DNA of 64,000 bases from Meconema thalassinum. Taxonomy: Eukaryota; Arthropoda; Insecta; Orthoptera; Tettigoniidae. Positions 10,461-21,814 of the stretch are shown one piece after another. The position numbers were made by a program, and so were the translations under genes. The stretch lies in NCBI GenBank assembly GCA_946902985.2, contig OX336389.2:341408444-341472443 (forward strand), given 5' to 3'. Every line of letters starts with the position of its first letter. The stretch's first letter is position 1. Under the pieces are notes generated by a model, which saw only the letters and a program-made list of their open reading frames with translations, had not been told where the DNA came from and ran no database searches.

Positions 10461-10630
10461 GAACATGTTGTGTGAAAGATCCTAGTACATGTTGTTAGCA
10501 TGATTAAACTTCACACTCATGCAAAATAGTATTGGTAGCTTAAAAAATAAGAGAGTTATGGTGAAAACGCTGTGTAAAAAATGAAAGTTGAGAAAAAGCA
10601 TGATAAACATACCGAAGGGTTGTATGTCCA
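10461..10630. other. No gene seen between LINE and Mutator-like pseudogene
   Basis: This is AT-rich sequence. It may hold one end of the Mutator-like element, but I could not pair terminal inverted repeats with confidence. Confidence 0.3.
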
Positions 10631-12355
10631 TTAAAACTTCCCTGCTTCATACACAGGGCCCTCTTTCTGGATCAGTTTGGCCTCCTCTTCCAACCTCAGT
10701 CTCTTTTTGCATTTCCTAGCTTCTTTTGTAGTCTCCAGAACCCTTTTATTTGCCGAAAGTATGCGTTTCTCATATTCATCTTGCAGGAACTGGGAGCAGT
10801 ATGTTCCCACCACAAGCCCTAACTGCTGCAACACTAATTCTAGCCCTCATTCCATCATTAAAAGTCATGGTAGCATCATTAACACCAATCTGAACAGTTC
10901 TTCTTCCAGAAAACATTGTTTTAGGGCATATCTTCAAGATTTTAGAGTTCAATGACTCATTATTAATTTGTGTGTGGCCACCAACACATCTTATCAACAA
11001 TTCGGTATTCACAAGAATCTTGAAAACAGGTTTGATTGTCTCCATAATGGATTATTTTTGTGCTTATACTTGTCTGCATTGCCTTGTACCACAGCCTGCT
11101 GGTAAAGACACCAAGAGTCTAGACCTTTTGGACAAAAGTAATGCTGCGGGTAATCATCTGTGGAAGCCTTGTGGTATCATATGGCCCAGATGGCTGTTCT
11201 CATATTATCTACAGATAAGCTATTAGCTCTAATGGCATTCCCATAATAGACAGTGAGGGTATTTATCACAGCATCAGTCAGTCTGTTTTTGCCACCGAGT
11301 GGCTTCCCATCGCTTAACTTTTTCCCTCTCATATTCTCCTTCACTTTTCTCAACTGAGACCCCATCCTTTTCTGGACATGGCCAACACATTCCTTTTTCA
11401 CTATATTAATATCTGCCCCATATGGCTGGTCACCAGAAACAGACTTGTAGCTCTTGGTATCTCCATCCCCAATATAATTGACATACCGTAAATTGTGACT
11501 GGCTACACTTCGGCTGAAAATCATTTTCATCCCCTCCACCTCCATGCTGCCTGCACTTCCTTTGTGGTTGATGTCACAGACCTCTTCATGTACCTTCCGC
11601 CACTCTTGATAAGCTAGGGTGCCAGTCTTGCCTTTCCACTGATCACATCCTTTCAAGATGATGACAGGACCTCTATATCTATCACTTTTCCAGTTTTTGC
11701 ACCTATAACAGTGCACACACCATGTAGTGAACTGTGACCACTCGTTAACCATGTGCCATCACAGCTTACAGATATATCTCTACTGCCTGTAAGACTTGCT
11801 TCCCCTTCAGCAGCCTTACTTAGAGATTCTTTAGCTAATGGTTGGTGGCAGACAGAATCCGCTGGTACACCAGCGAGTAAGTGGACTTCTTTACAGGTGG
11901 TGGTAAATTCATTAGGCCACAAAACATACCTAATCCTGCTAAACCTTGCCCTAAACACCTCATAGCATATATTACACGCCTGTTTATGGAGTAAACATGG
12001 TTGTTTGTTCCTAATTTATGGCAGCTGTCAAAGGAACCAATTATACCACATTTCTGGCACACTATTGTTACATTACAACCTAAACCTACTATTGTATGTA
12101 CGGTATACTGAGTTTCACATTTCCCCCACATACACACCAAAGGCACTTTTCCAACTGTTCGAACATTATATTTACGTTGAAAATAATATTTACCTCATTA
12201 AAACCACTACTGCTATTGCCACAGTCTTTGGGAAGCTTCTTGGCCGAGGCACTTTTTAGGTTAGGTGAATCATGAATGATAGCAATTGCAGTTGTATGCC
12301 TATTTCCACGGAAATTCACTTTCTTAGACCTATATACTGCTTTCCGTTTGCCCAT
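10631..12355 (-). pseudogene. Mutator-like transposase pseudogene
   Basis: Read on the minus strand from ATG at 12353-12355 (MGKRKAVYRSKKVNFRGNRHT). The order is a cysteine motif (CQKCGIIGSFDSCHKLG), then MRCLGQGLAGLGMFCGLMN, then a catalytic-like block ISVSCDGTWLTSGHSS. Next come CDINHKGSAGSMEVEGMKM, YVNYIGDGDTKSY and a C-terminal RMGSQLRKVKENMRGKKL region with H and C residues. It ends GPVYEAGKF. I recognise this pattern from insect proteins annotated as Mutator-like transposase. At least five frame changes and a badly broken region at 10780-11100 make it non-functional. Element ends and target duplication were not found. Confidence 0.75.
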
Positions 12356-12897
12356 TTCGAAGTTATGAACACAGCCACTTGCAAAAACTGCACTGAAACA
12401 CAGGTGAACAATTTTTTTCTTTCTCACAAGTTAACATGTGCTCCGTTACCGCGGAAACTAAGTTATATTGGTAAACAATAGCATCACGTGACTTCCTGTT
12501 CCTGAGATACAAAGAGAAATGTAGTACGGAGCATGCCTGAGAGAGATTTAGAAGCACCAGTCTTCAATAGGAGGGAAGTAATACAATCCAAGGCGGCGCT
12601 GAGACGTGGGCGTGACAGTGCTTCAGATCAGCTGACACCTATTTATATTTTACGTTATATCTCCGAAACTATTAAAGATTTCTTAAAAAATATTTCACTA
12701 TTGGAAAGAGCAAAGTCTATTAATCATTTTAGGATCTGAAAAAAAAAAATGCAAATTTTTTGACCTTAGAAGGAGTACCTCCTCCCTTAGTTGTAAAACG
12801 GTGGGGAGAGTATATTTTGAGTAGGTTTTTAGTTGTGTTAAGTTTCATGTGCAGCTGAGGAGTGAAATTGGTTTGGCTTAAAGTGCATTTTTGGCTT
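12356..12897. other. No gene seen; probable 5' flank of the Mutator-like element
   Basis: Frames are short and unrelated to known proteins. A TTTTTTGACC-rich stretch at 12745-12775 could be the element's terminus. This is not demonstrated. Confidence 0.3.
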
Positions 12898-12921
12898 TGA
12901 AGGAAGGAAGGAAGGAAGGAA
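12898..12921 (+). repeat. GAAG tetranucleotide microsatellite
   Basis: About five to six perfect GAAG units sit directly at the tail of a reverse-oriented SINE fragment. The SINE fragment at 62335 is preceded by a shorter GAAG run, so the microsatellite probably grew from the SINE tail. Confidence 0.85.
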
Positions 12922-13055
12922 GCTTGTAGTTTAACGTGACCGTTAATATTGAGATCATGAGCCACGGGACCTCCTTTTTACGTGGAATCCGAACCACAGG
13001 ACATGGCATTTCACTTCGAAAATCTCACATGCATTGACCGGGAATCTTTTGGCTT
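12922..13055 (-). mobile_element. tRNA-derived SINE fragment
   Basis: It shares GACCGTTAAT, GAGCCACGGGACCTCC, GAACCACAGGACATGG and TTTCACTTCGAAAATCTCAC with fragments at 44095-44240 and 62335-62400. In the 44-kb copy the following bases are a reversed tRNA B box, so the SINE reads on the minus strand. This copy is truncated just before that box. Confidence 0.65.
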
Positions 13056-15190
13056 TGATCTACTTCCCATTATTATTAAGTTTATTGTGCTGCTAGCGTG
13101 ATTAAAAGCTGTAGTATTTGATGTAGAGTGCTGGGATTACTTGGGGGAAGTGTTGGTGAGAGGGAGAGAAGTGAGGGGATGGGTTTATGGAGTTGTTGCT
13201 GTTGTTGCCAAGCAATACCAAGCACCAATTACGATATGTTGAATCTAGGCCTGTATAGTAAGCTACGTTTATAGTTACATCATTTGAAGAATACATAATT
13301 TCGTGGCATATATATTTACAAGAATGTTTCCTGAAATTGTTTTTCACTCGTTACTCTGTTACTGATCGCTAATTGCGTGTACTCAGCACCTAAGTTGATA
13401 TTTGTCAGCCGTTATTATACATTCATTTTTATTGCTATTCCGGAGATTTACTGACCTCGGAATGACGTGTCAGTGATCCCAATGCCCTTATTCTATGAGT
13501 GAACATATCTCTATATTTTTATTTGTTTCAAAGCACCATTAATTACGATATAAAACTCACCAGATTATCATTGCTTTCCCATAAGGAGAGGTCGAGAATG
13601 GGTACGCCAAAATGGCGGACCGTGCGCTCAACCTGGCGCACTTTCTCGTGCAGCGGAGAGCTGCCATCAGCGATCCATGTATAGAGATCAGTGGTCCAAT
13701 CTTAACTTCACTGTGTATTCCACGAAACGAAGGCTGAAACTGGGGCGATAGACTCGCTCGCTAGCGAGGAAGCTAGTTATTGAATGGAAATTGTTGGAAG
13801 AAATGAAAAACGTAAAAACACTTATAGTGGATGATGTATTGAAGATAAGAGATATGCTCTAGGGACTTTCTTGTACAACATTTCATGCTGAACAATTCTT
13901 ACCCTCATGGTAAGCTTAAAAGGTGCACGGACGGTAGGTTCTTTTTCGACTCGGTTCACTGAAATAGTTACTGCTCGGCTTCCTTTGATCAAAAATAAGT
14001 TATTTTCTACAGAAACCTTCCTTCATAAAGCCATTAGAGAATGGTGAAAACCGAACCAAAATCCATCCAGTGGTTCTCGAAATTTACCTGGAACATCCAA
14101 GAATCGGGGACTGTTTCATATTAAGTTATTGAATTATAAAGGAATAGACTTTGTAACTTAAAGCTTAATTGCTCGGTTATGAAGTTAATTGGATTTGACA
14201 TTGAGAATACCAGAGGAGATGGGTGGCAACTTCTAACGAAAATTTGAGTAAGAAATAGGAGATACTGTTGTAGTAGAAATGAAAGGACATTCATGATGAT
14301 TCTATGGAACGAAAGGAGTTGTAAATACTACACCCAGAAGTTATCAAAATTAGAAATAGAAGATATGTTGATAATAGGGATAGGAATTAAGGAGTGAATA
14401 TTGTATAGAGTAAAATAAGGAATATGTGAATTTAGGTAGAGGAAAGGAATGTTATTTCGAAAGAAGTTGATAGGAGAAATTGACAGTATGTTCAGTTTAT
14501 TGTTATTTTGAGAAAGGAGACAAAGTAGTCTCGAGAGTTAGATTTTGTCTTGAAAAACTCGCTAAATATTAGAAGGAAGGCTTATTTAGGAAGGTCATAG
14601 ACCGAATTTTGAGTTTATTTAATTTAATTCTGAGGAGGATAGATTTTATTTTATTGTCATCATTATTTATTTATTGAAATTTAAGTTAGGAGGTTTATTA
14701 TTTAATTTGTATATACTGTATGTTTAAGTTAATAAATTAGCAGGTAGTGTTTAATTTGCCTGCCCATTTTATAGAAACTTCCGACTTATTCTTTCAATAA
14801 TGTAGTTACTAGTGTACTAATGGAGTAGTATTAGGCGCCCAATACCAATTAACCATACCCGTCACACCTCGAGATTCTAAGAATCTCACTCGGCAAAGTA
14901 GTTTGTTGTGATTACAAGTAGGCCTAGCTAGATCGTAGTACATTCGTTATTTTGAGTAAAACTTGTCTGAAGTACAGCCAGCAAGGCCCCGCTGATTTTT
15001 CTAACTGTGGATCGATGACATCTGCAATCCTTTCCATCTGCGGATATTGGCCGGTACAGAGTACTGGTATGTAGAACAGTATTCACCATTGTAATGAAAG
15101 TTGGCGCACTTTCACATTAACTTCATGGCGCTCATTTGTTTTAAGATATCAAATGTGAAATAGTACCGAATGCGTGGGGTTGGCGATACC
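13056..15190. other. 2.1 kb without a recognisable gene
   Basis: All frames are short and no motif was recognised. Sequence is AT-rich at 14000-14830. The last six bases (GATACC, 15185-15190) are the left target duplication of the next element. Confidence 0.5.
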
Positions 15191-16240
15191 CAGGGTGTCT
15201 ACCAACTCATCTTAAAAGAATTCCCTGATTATTCCCTGATTTTTCCAGGATTAATGAGAGAATTCCCTGAGTAAAGACTGCTACACATTCGCCCGGGAAC
15301 AGGAAGTGTGATGAAATGCACGCTATTTTTGGGTTCGTTTTAAGCGCTCTCCAGGAACAAGAAGCAAAATGTAATCCAGGAAAGCAAATGGAAAATAGGA
15401 TTAAGTTTTATGTTTCCTGTTCTCGGAAATTCCAGGAGCCAAACAGATGTGAGCAATGGCGGCACAAGGGAAACAGTTGTGAAAATAAATTTATTTCAAT
15501 AGAATATTATAAGTGAACTTATTGTCCAGTAAAATAAGCATGGTTTATGAAGTCATGCTGCTTTCACTACGGTAAATCCCCCCAATAAAAGGGACAACGG
15601 GAGGTAGAATACACACATCAAGGTGCGTATTATATGAGTGTGATCATCTTAGACCAATATTTAATTTGTAAAACCATTAATTACCATTGAAATCACTGAT
15701 CCTACGTCGCAGGAATGATTATATTCGGTAGCATAAGTCTGAATATAGGCCTACACAGTAATTTACACATATCCAAGGGACGAAGGGAGGCATATTCCAA
15801 GTTCTCACTCTCAATTAGGTCCACCTCGTCATGATGATGATGAATTTATTAATTTATAAATACAGTTAAATGAAGGAAATCATTATGAATGATGTTTCAA
15901 CAGGCCAGAACACACTATTATCAGTCTAAAATAATTTAGGTTGGTTGGTTCCTCAGTTTAGGGGCTGCGACAACGCGGTCATGTAGCCCCGTGTACTTGG
16001 GGTGAGTGTAGAATCGGTCTGATAACCGGTGTTAATTGTGATGACTGTATTAGTGTGTTTCTGTTTCTTAATTCAAGCAAGGACTGCATACTTTGAATTT
16101 TTCAAGTATTTCCTACTTTTGACGCCAAACGCCACCGTCAACAACTACTAGTTCAGAACTTGGCTACTAGACGCCACCGCAGTCGGCTCCTGGCGACGAA
16201 CGTAGGAACCTGAGCGTTGTTTACATTTGAGGCGGTCTGT

Positions 16241-16440
16241 TCCAAAACTCGTCTTATCCATTTTTTTAACAAAATGAGTTACAGGTTGCATTGCCTTCTT
16301 GGTTAGGTTTGTGATAGTTCTATCACAAAATTACGCACCAAAACTCGCCTTTTCCCATAGAAATCTGTCGCCAAACTTAGGCTATTGTTCCATAACTCGC
16401 CTTATCCATGGCGCTTGTCGTTCCAAAACTTGCCTTATAC
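16241..16440 (+). repeat. Subterminal TIR-core repeats of the 16230-19480 transposon
   Basis: Four spaced copies of a CCAAAACTCGYCTTATCCA-like word occur at about 16243, 16340, 16390 and 16421. One more lies at about 19264 near the other end, plus the inverted terminal copy at 19452. Such arrays are typical transposase binding sites. Function here is inferred. Confidence 0.7.
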
Positions 16441-16582
16441 AACCAATAGCAAGGGTTAATTTCAGCACGTGACTCACGCTACAATTTACCCGCGTTTTAT
16501 GCCAGTCTTTCCACTCATTGAGTTGTTCTTGAACTGTGTTAGTCTTTCATGCAGTTTTGTGCTGTGAACCGAGTGTATTAAG

Positions 16583-18745
16583 ATGACGGAAAATATTGCT
16601 CTTGTTGCGGAAGGTAAAGGGAGAAGAAGGAAGAGTGATCCTGATTCATGGAGGAAAACTAAGGAAAAAAGAGATAGGTATGCTATGAATATTACATCCT
16701 AATACTGTAGTTAAGTTGAGAGCTGCTACTTTTAAAATACAGTGAAACCTCTCGGCAGATGACCTCGAAGTTCCGCCCCTTAAAACAACAATAACAGTGA
16801 AACCTCATAACATGTTTGTCTTCATTAGTTAACAATTTAACAATTCTCTTCTACATCTGAACTTTCTTGTCAGAACACTGAATACACAAACCCATAGGTA
16901 CAAAGGGTTATAGTATTCACAATCTCGACGAGCCTCAAGGTCAAGCTACCTGATTGTTATCTCGCAAACTTCGCCCGTCCTGTGGCCTTGACAAGAGATC
17001 AAGGGAGGTTCACATTCCACAAGGGATGGACAAAGAATGCTTTCAGGGCCGCATAAAATGTGATCATACTAAGCAATAAAACGTATTAGGAAGGAACGAG
17101 GTTTCACTGAAATGAGAAGTAGCATATTGTTGTATTATGAAATCTTAAAACATCAGCAATTTTGCGATATACAGTACCTTGATGAGAAATCAATCATTTT
17201 CATTGCAGGCATGGGCCTACTAGTCCTCCAGACTACCCACAATGTAGTCACAATGGTCCAACCTTCAAATGTCGTAAATTGCGGATGATTGACATTCAGC
17301 AGTTTCATGGAAACTTTTATGAATATAACAATAAGATTCAACAAGATACATTCATTTTAAGGTATCTGAGTGCAGAGAAGCCCAAAAGGGAAAGAACTGT
17401 CAAGGAGGGAAGTTCAAGAAAAAGTGTCAGTGTTCAGTACTTTATAAAACTTGCTAATATAGAACAGTTTCACATTCAGGGCTGCCAAAAGACATTCTTG
17501 AATGTATTGCATGTCAGCAAAGATCGGGTTCAGAGGATTGCCAGAAATCACTTTACGACAGGGAAACTTCCAACAGAAAAGAGGGGAGGAGCTAGGATCA
17601 AACCTGAGTACACTGAAAAGCGGCACTCAGTGAAACGTTTCATTGAAAGTTTGCAGTGTTGTGAAAGTCACTATTGCCATGGAAAGTCACCGGTCAGACA
17701 GTATCTACCCGGAAATTTAAGCATCGCTAAGCTTTACAAAATGTATAACAACAAATCGCCTGAAGAACTCAGGGTGAAGCGGTGGTTCTTCTGTGAGATT
17801 TTTACGCGTTGCTACAACATAGGATTCGGAACACCAGTTACTGACGCTTGCTCAAAGTGCATAGAGCTCAAGGAGAAAATTAAGCTTGAAAGTTCGAACG
17901 CATCACTGAAGAATGATTTAATCTTGGAACTTAGAGTATACAAACTAAGGGCTGCAGCTGTTTTCAGAAAACTCCAGGAAGAAAGAGACTGCATGGCAAT
18001 ATTCTCATTTGACTGCCAAAAGAATCTGGTGAATCCAAAAGTTCCAGATCAAATTGCCTATTACGGTCGCCAGTTGTACACCTATAATTTTACCATTGTG
18101 AGGGGTACTTCACATGCCAGGTTGACAAAAGAGAATGTCTTTACAAACACATGGATGGAGCACGAATTCAAGAAGGGATCCAATGAAACGTCGTCTGCAG
18201 TTTACCATCGGTTATCACAAACTGATTTGTCAAACTTCACAACTATACCACTTTGTGCGGATGGCTGCGGAGGACAGAACTGCAATTCTACAATGATTGA
18301 AATGTGCTCATATTTCTTGATGCACACAGCTCCACCTAATATAGAAAGTGTTGAATTGGTCTTTCCTACGACAGGCCACTCATTTCTGCCCTCTGACAGG
18401 GTATTTGCTCAAATCGAGAGAGAGATACGGAAATGCCCTATCATCTGTAATCCAGCAGAATATGAAGACATCTTTAGCAAACATGCTGAAGTCTTAAAGT
18501 TTGGCAGAGACTGCTCGGTGAACAATTGGAAAATGGTTGCTGAAAATATGATGAAAAAACCTGCATCTTGGCACTTCAAATTTTCTTCAGTGAAACGATT
18601 TGTTATTAGCAAAGACTCATTGGGAAATGTCACCATTAGGGGAGAACCTCATTACAACTCCGACATCGGTTTAGGAAAATCGGTAATGAAAAAGGGAAAT
18701 CGCCTGCGAGATATGCTAATGCCCCCTGAATTATTGCCAGGCTAA
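16583..18745 (+). CDS. Putative DDE-like transposase, two exons, DUF7869-like (543 aa, C-terminus cut)
   Basis: Exon 1 is 16583-16677 (MTENIALVAEGKGRRRKSDP). The intron is 16678-17208, with GT at 16678 and ATTGCAG before 17209. Exon 2 is 17209-18745. The splice keeps phase and gives a basic N-terminus followed by a Cys-containing segment. Central motifs are CSKC, FSFDCQKN (D about 300), LCADGCGGQNCNS (D about 383), FPTTGHSFLPSDR and FAQIEREIRK (E about 435). The D, D and E are plausible catalytic acids, which is inference. A DNKGSNE-like KKGSNETSSAVYH block lies between them. A 26-bp tandem duplication at 18716-18767 shifts the frame and stops it at 18743-18745. The lost C-terminus continues in another frame to 18942. 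Recognition as the DUF7869 family is from memory. Confidence 0.72.
16740..17109. mobile_element. MITE inside the transposase intron
   Basis: CAGTGAAACCTC at 16740 and GAGGTTTCACTG ending at 17109 are perfect 12-bp inverted ends. TA precedes the left end, while the right side reads AA, probably a mutated TA. This suggests a 370-bp Tc1/pogo-like MITE. It lies wholly within the predicted intron 16678-17208, so it need not disturb the spliced product. Confidence 0.7.
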
Positions 18746-18767
18746 TGCCCCCTGAATTATTGCCAGG
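18716..18767 (+). repeat. 26-bp perfect tandem duplication breaking the transposase frame
   Basis: Two identical 26-base units (18716-18741, 18742-18767) start CTAATGCCCCC and end TTGCCAGG. 26 is not a multiple of three. The second unit therefore creates the stop after LLPG and moves the remaining 58 or so codons (GVNLNPAKVKDV to TGA-free end at 18942) out of frame. Confidence 0.9.
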
Positions 18768-19555
18768 AGTAAACTTGAATCCCGCCAAAGTAAAGGACGT
18801 AAAAAGTTTGCTTGAAAAGCATTTTGGAATGGATTGGGAAATGAATGAGTTGCTTTCTTTTTATAAGAATCTGTTCACCACAATTTCTGTAGACGAAAAC
18901 AATCTTGTTGAAGAAACAGAAGTTCTTTGCGATGGATCTTAAGAGGCGGGAACAGATTTGAGAGTTTAGTGCATTATAAACTTGATTAACAACAAACTGA
19001 TGTTTTTTATTGTTCAAGTTACTTCTATTGTGAGTACAGTGTAGCTTATAAAGGAATAATTCTCTCCAAATACTATCGATAGGATGTAAATGTGATAAAA
19101 TCACACTGCTGTGTTTTATTAATTAATGAATATCATCATTATACTGATAGCAAAAAGGTGTATTAGTGTACTAGTGAGTTTTATTACAACATTATATTCT
19201 CAATTCTTTCATTTTTCTTGTTTTAAGATAAGTTGTGTTAGGTAATATATATTTTTTTTTTGATGCTCCAAAACTCGTCTTATCCAAAATACAAATTTAA
19301 TTTATTGACGTTCTACTGATTATATTTATAATTCTTCAGTAAGACGACCCTATGGCATTGTACTTGAACGTGTGGTAATACATTTAAACAAGTGAGACTT
19401 ATATTACAAAAATTACAGGTTTTTCGCATTTCCTGAAAAATCACTTATGGTGGATAAGACGAGTTTTGGAACAGACCGCCACATTTGTAACCTAATTTAG
19501 CTTCACACAGGTATAATTAGTGGAAGGTTCTTTAACATGCAATAAATCTATGACA

Positions 19556-19706
19556 TGGGACCGCCGGCTTTACTTCCCCCTCCGAAGGAAGGCATACTGA
19601 GGGATTTTTAACGCTCTTAAAATATCCGACGACTTCGGCCGGGTTTGAACCCGCGATCTTGGGCATAGGAGCTCAGCATGCTACCAACTACGGCACCGAA
19701 GCCGCT
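19556..19706 (-). mobile_element. tRNA-derived SINE
   Basis: On the minus strand it starts with a tRNA-like head (CGGTGCCGTAGTTGGTAGCATG, A-box region) and a B box GGGTTCAAACC. It continues GGCCGAAGTCGTCGG and a body ending near CGGCGGTCCCATG. Pol III transcription is expected for an active copy. I saw no clear target duplication. Confidence 0.75.
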
Positions 19707-21186
19707 AAAAATAATTTAACCAAGTCTGCTTGATAATACAAGGTAGAGTTTGAAAGGTGTTGCAAAAGCATTTCCTGGGCACAATTAAAAACAAAATTGG
19801 ACATAAGTTCTAGCCTAGCTAAGGAACGTAGGAGCAGACAATAATCAAAGAATACCGGGATGGAAAAGCCGCGCAAACAGAATTGTCAACCCAGGTCTAA
19901 AACATTGTTACCCGGGCGCGCGCTACTCTATTCCTTACTGCGGACCGGGCAACTGATGTACACCTAGCATGAGAAGTAAGATGGAACATAAATACGTGTA
20001 ATTTTACTTACTTGTCCATCCATCAACCTCATCGTCACTACTTTCACTGCTATCATTGTCAATTTCACTCGTATTATTATCGTCAACAGACTCGTATGAA
20101 CTGATTATTGCACTGTCAGTTCCGCACGCGTCATGCGAACAATTGACAATACACGCGGTAACTGAGTGTTATAAAACCTCACTTCCAGTACCGAAAACAT
20201 TATCAAGACAACAATATACCTATCTGCATTTCGTTGAACAAAGACCTTAGTTCGTAAATAACACGTAGTAGTTTGATTAATGAACGGCGGAGAGGAGAAA
20301 ATTACACAAGAATGAAATACTGTAAGAAAACATTAATTTACGTAGCCGGTTGTCCGCGCACCAATACAAAACTACGTAAATTAACGTAGCCCCTCATCAC
20401 TCAGTAGTAGTCAAAATTCGATCGCTAACGAGAGTTTAAATAGCCTCTAAATCTCTACTTAGTATAAAAAGAAAATAATTTATGTTCAAAGGAAGCCAAG
20501 CAGTAAAGATATCAGTGAAAAAGACGGGAAAAAACCAGGCGTTCGTGCGCTTTTTAAGCTTACGCTGGGCAAACTGTTAAAAATATCAATGTACTATGAG
20601 TGTAAGAATTGTTCAGCATGAAAAGTTCTACAAAAAAAAGTCCGGGAGAGCATATCTCTATCTTCAATACATCGCCCTCTATACGTGTTTTTAGATTGGA
20701 CGGGAGGGGGATTTGTGTTGCATGCACCTCGCCATTCTTAAATTACGTCTGACAAGAATTTGTTGCTCATGCTATTTCCATGATAATATAATGGATAGTC
20801 CAGTCAGTGATTTTAACCCATCATGCCGAGACGTAAAACGCCGGGGGAAAAAAACGTGGTTGTCACGAAATGCATTCATAACCGTTTCCGAGCAAAGCTA
20901 GTATAAACAATACTAAATTTAAAATATTTTGTTGCCAAAGTTGCTACATCTACCGACAAAATCACTAAATTGGCAATAATGATCGCAACGAACAAAATGC
21001 TCAAGGCCCAATAAAATGGCATAGTTGTCTCCTGCGCAGAAGGCGAACGGAAATGTTGCCACATCAAGTGCTTAGTTGAGCTTGAGAAGGCACTGTTCAT
21101 TGGCTGAGCACTGTCATCAGTAGCGAGCGATAACATCCCGCGAAATTCGAAAGTATTGCTTCCACTTTTACGGGATATAGCCAAAC
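19707..21186 (-). other. Mostly non-coding interior of the 15191-21294 element
   Basis: Only weak coding traces are seen. One is an acidic stretch rich in Asp, Glu and Ser on the minus strand at about 20150-20026, followed by a GTAAGT donor. Another is a broken minus-strand frame at 20876-21184 containing FRSPSAQE. They may be remains of this element's own transposase. Confidence is low. Confidence 0.3.
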
Positions 21187-21300
21187 TGAGAAAAATCCCT
21201 GATTAACAAAGAAATTCCCTGATTTTTCCCTGATTATTCCAGAAATTCATAATTCCCTGAGAATTCCCGGTTTTCCCGGGTCGTAGACACCCTGGATACC

Positions 21301-21814
21301 GTACATGTTGCTAAAAATGTCTCAATCAGCTGGAATTTCATCTGTAAGTCGTGATCGTATTTGGGACAGCGAGTGGCTTATAGACAGCAGAGCAGTAAAT
21401 ATCTATTATGACATCTCCAGATTTTCTTCCCGACTATTAATTCAGATATTTTGGCTAATTTCAGTACTTGAAGAATTTTTTCCCATTAAGTAGCTATTGA
21501 CAAGTTTTTCCCACACCTAATGACAACATTAATAGAATTTATGAAATGAAAATATAGCGTTAATACTTGATGCCGGTTCGTGACACCGGACCCAAAGGCT
21601 AACTTTAACAGCTGTTTTTAACATTTGGTATCTCAACAATGATTATATTTAAAGGGTAACTACACTTTGAACCTGATATGTATAATTAATTTTCATTCAA
21701 AACTGGTCATAACCTGTTACGCTTAAATTACTATTTACTCTTTAAATCTCTAGCAGAGCATGAATCTAACTACAAATTAAATTCTGGAATTTTACTTGGA
21801 TGATAATAATAATA
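21301..21814. other. No gene or element recognised
   Basis: Short frames only. The sequence is AT-rich and shows no TIR or motif that I could pair. Confidence 0.4.

Larger units (their letters stand above)
16230..19480 (+). mobile_element. Complete DNA transposon encoding a DUF7869-like protein; TIRs and 7-bp target duplication
   Basis: The terminal repeats begin GGCGGTCTGTTCCAAAACTC at 16231 and end with the matching inverted copy at 19480, about 30 bp. ACATTTG flanks both sides (16223-16229 and 19481-19487). Extra copies of the TIR core (CCAAAACTCG then CTTATCCA) lie near 16340, 16390, 16420 and 19264, forming subterminal arrays. One spliced gene occupies the middle. The combination of ends, duplication and single gene shows that this is a mobile element. 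I cannot place the 7-bp duplication and these ends in a named superfamily. Confidence 0.87.
15191..21294. mobile_element. TIR DNA transposon with 6-bp target duplication (superfamily unknown)
   Basis: The left end CAGGGTGTCTAC (15191-15202) and right end GTAGACACCCTG (21283-21294) are perfect 12-bp inverted repeats. Both sides have GATACC (15185-15190 and 21295-21300). Inside both ends the words ATTCCCTGATT and TTCCCTGAG recur several times, as in elements with subterminal transposase sites. A second transposon (16230-19480) and a SINE (about 19556-19706) lie inside. No intact transposase of its own was found. Traces of coding on the minus strand occur at 20876-21184 (FRSPSAQE, vaguely hAT-like) and near 20026-20150 (acidic, ending at a GTAAGT donor). 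Age and superfamily are uncertain. Confidence 0.75.

Noticed and set aside
20026..20250. Acidic minus-strand exon ending at a GTAAGT donor
   Set aside because: No start codon, no second exon and no family match were found; mentioned only as a coding trace.
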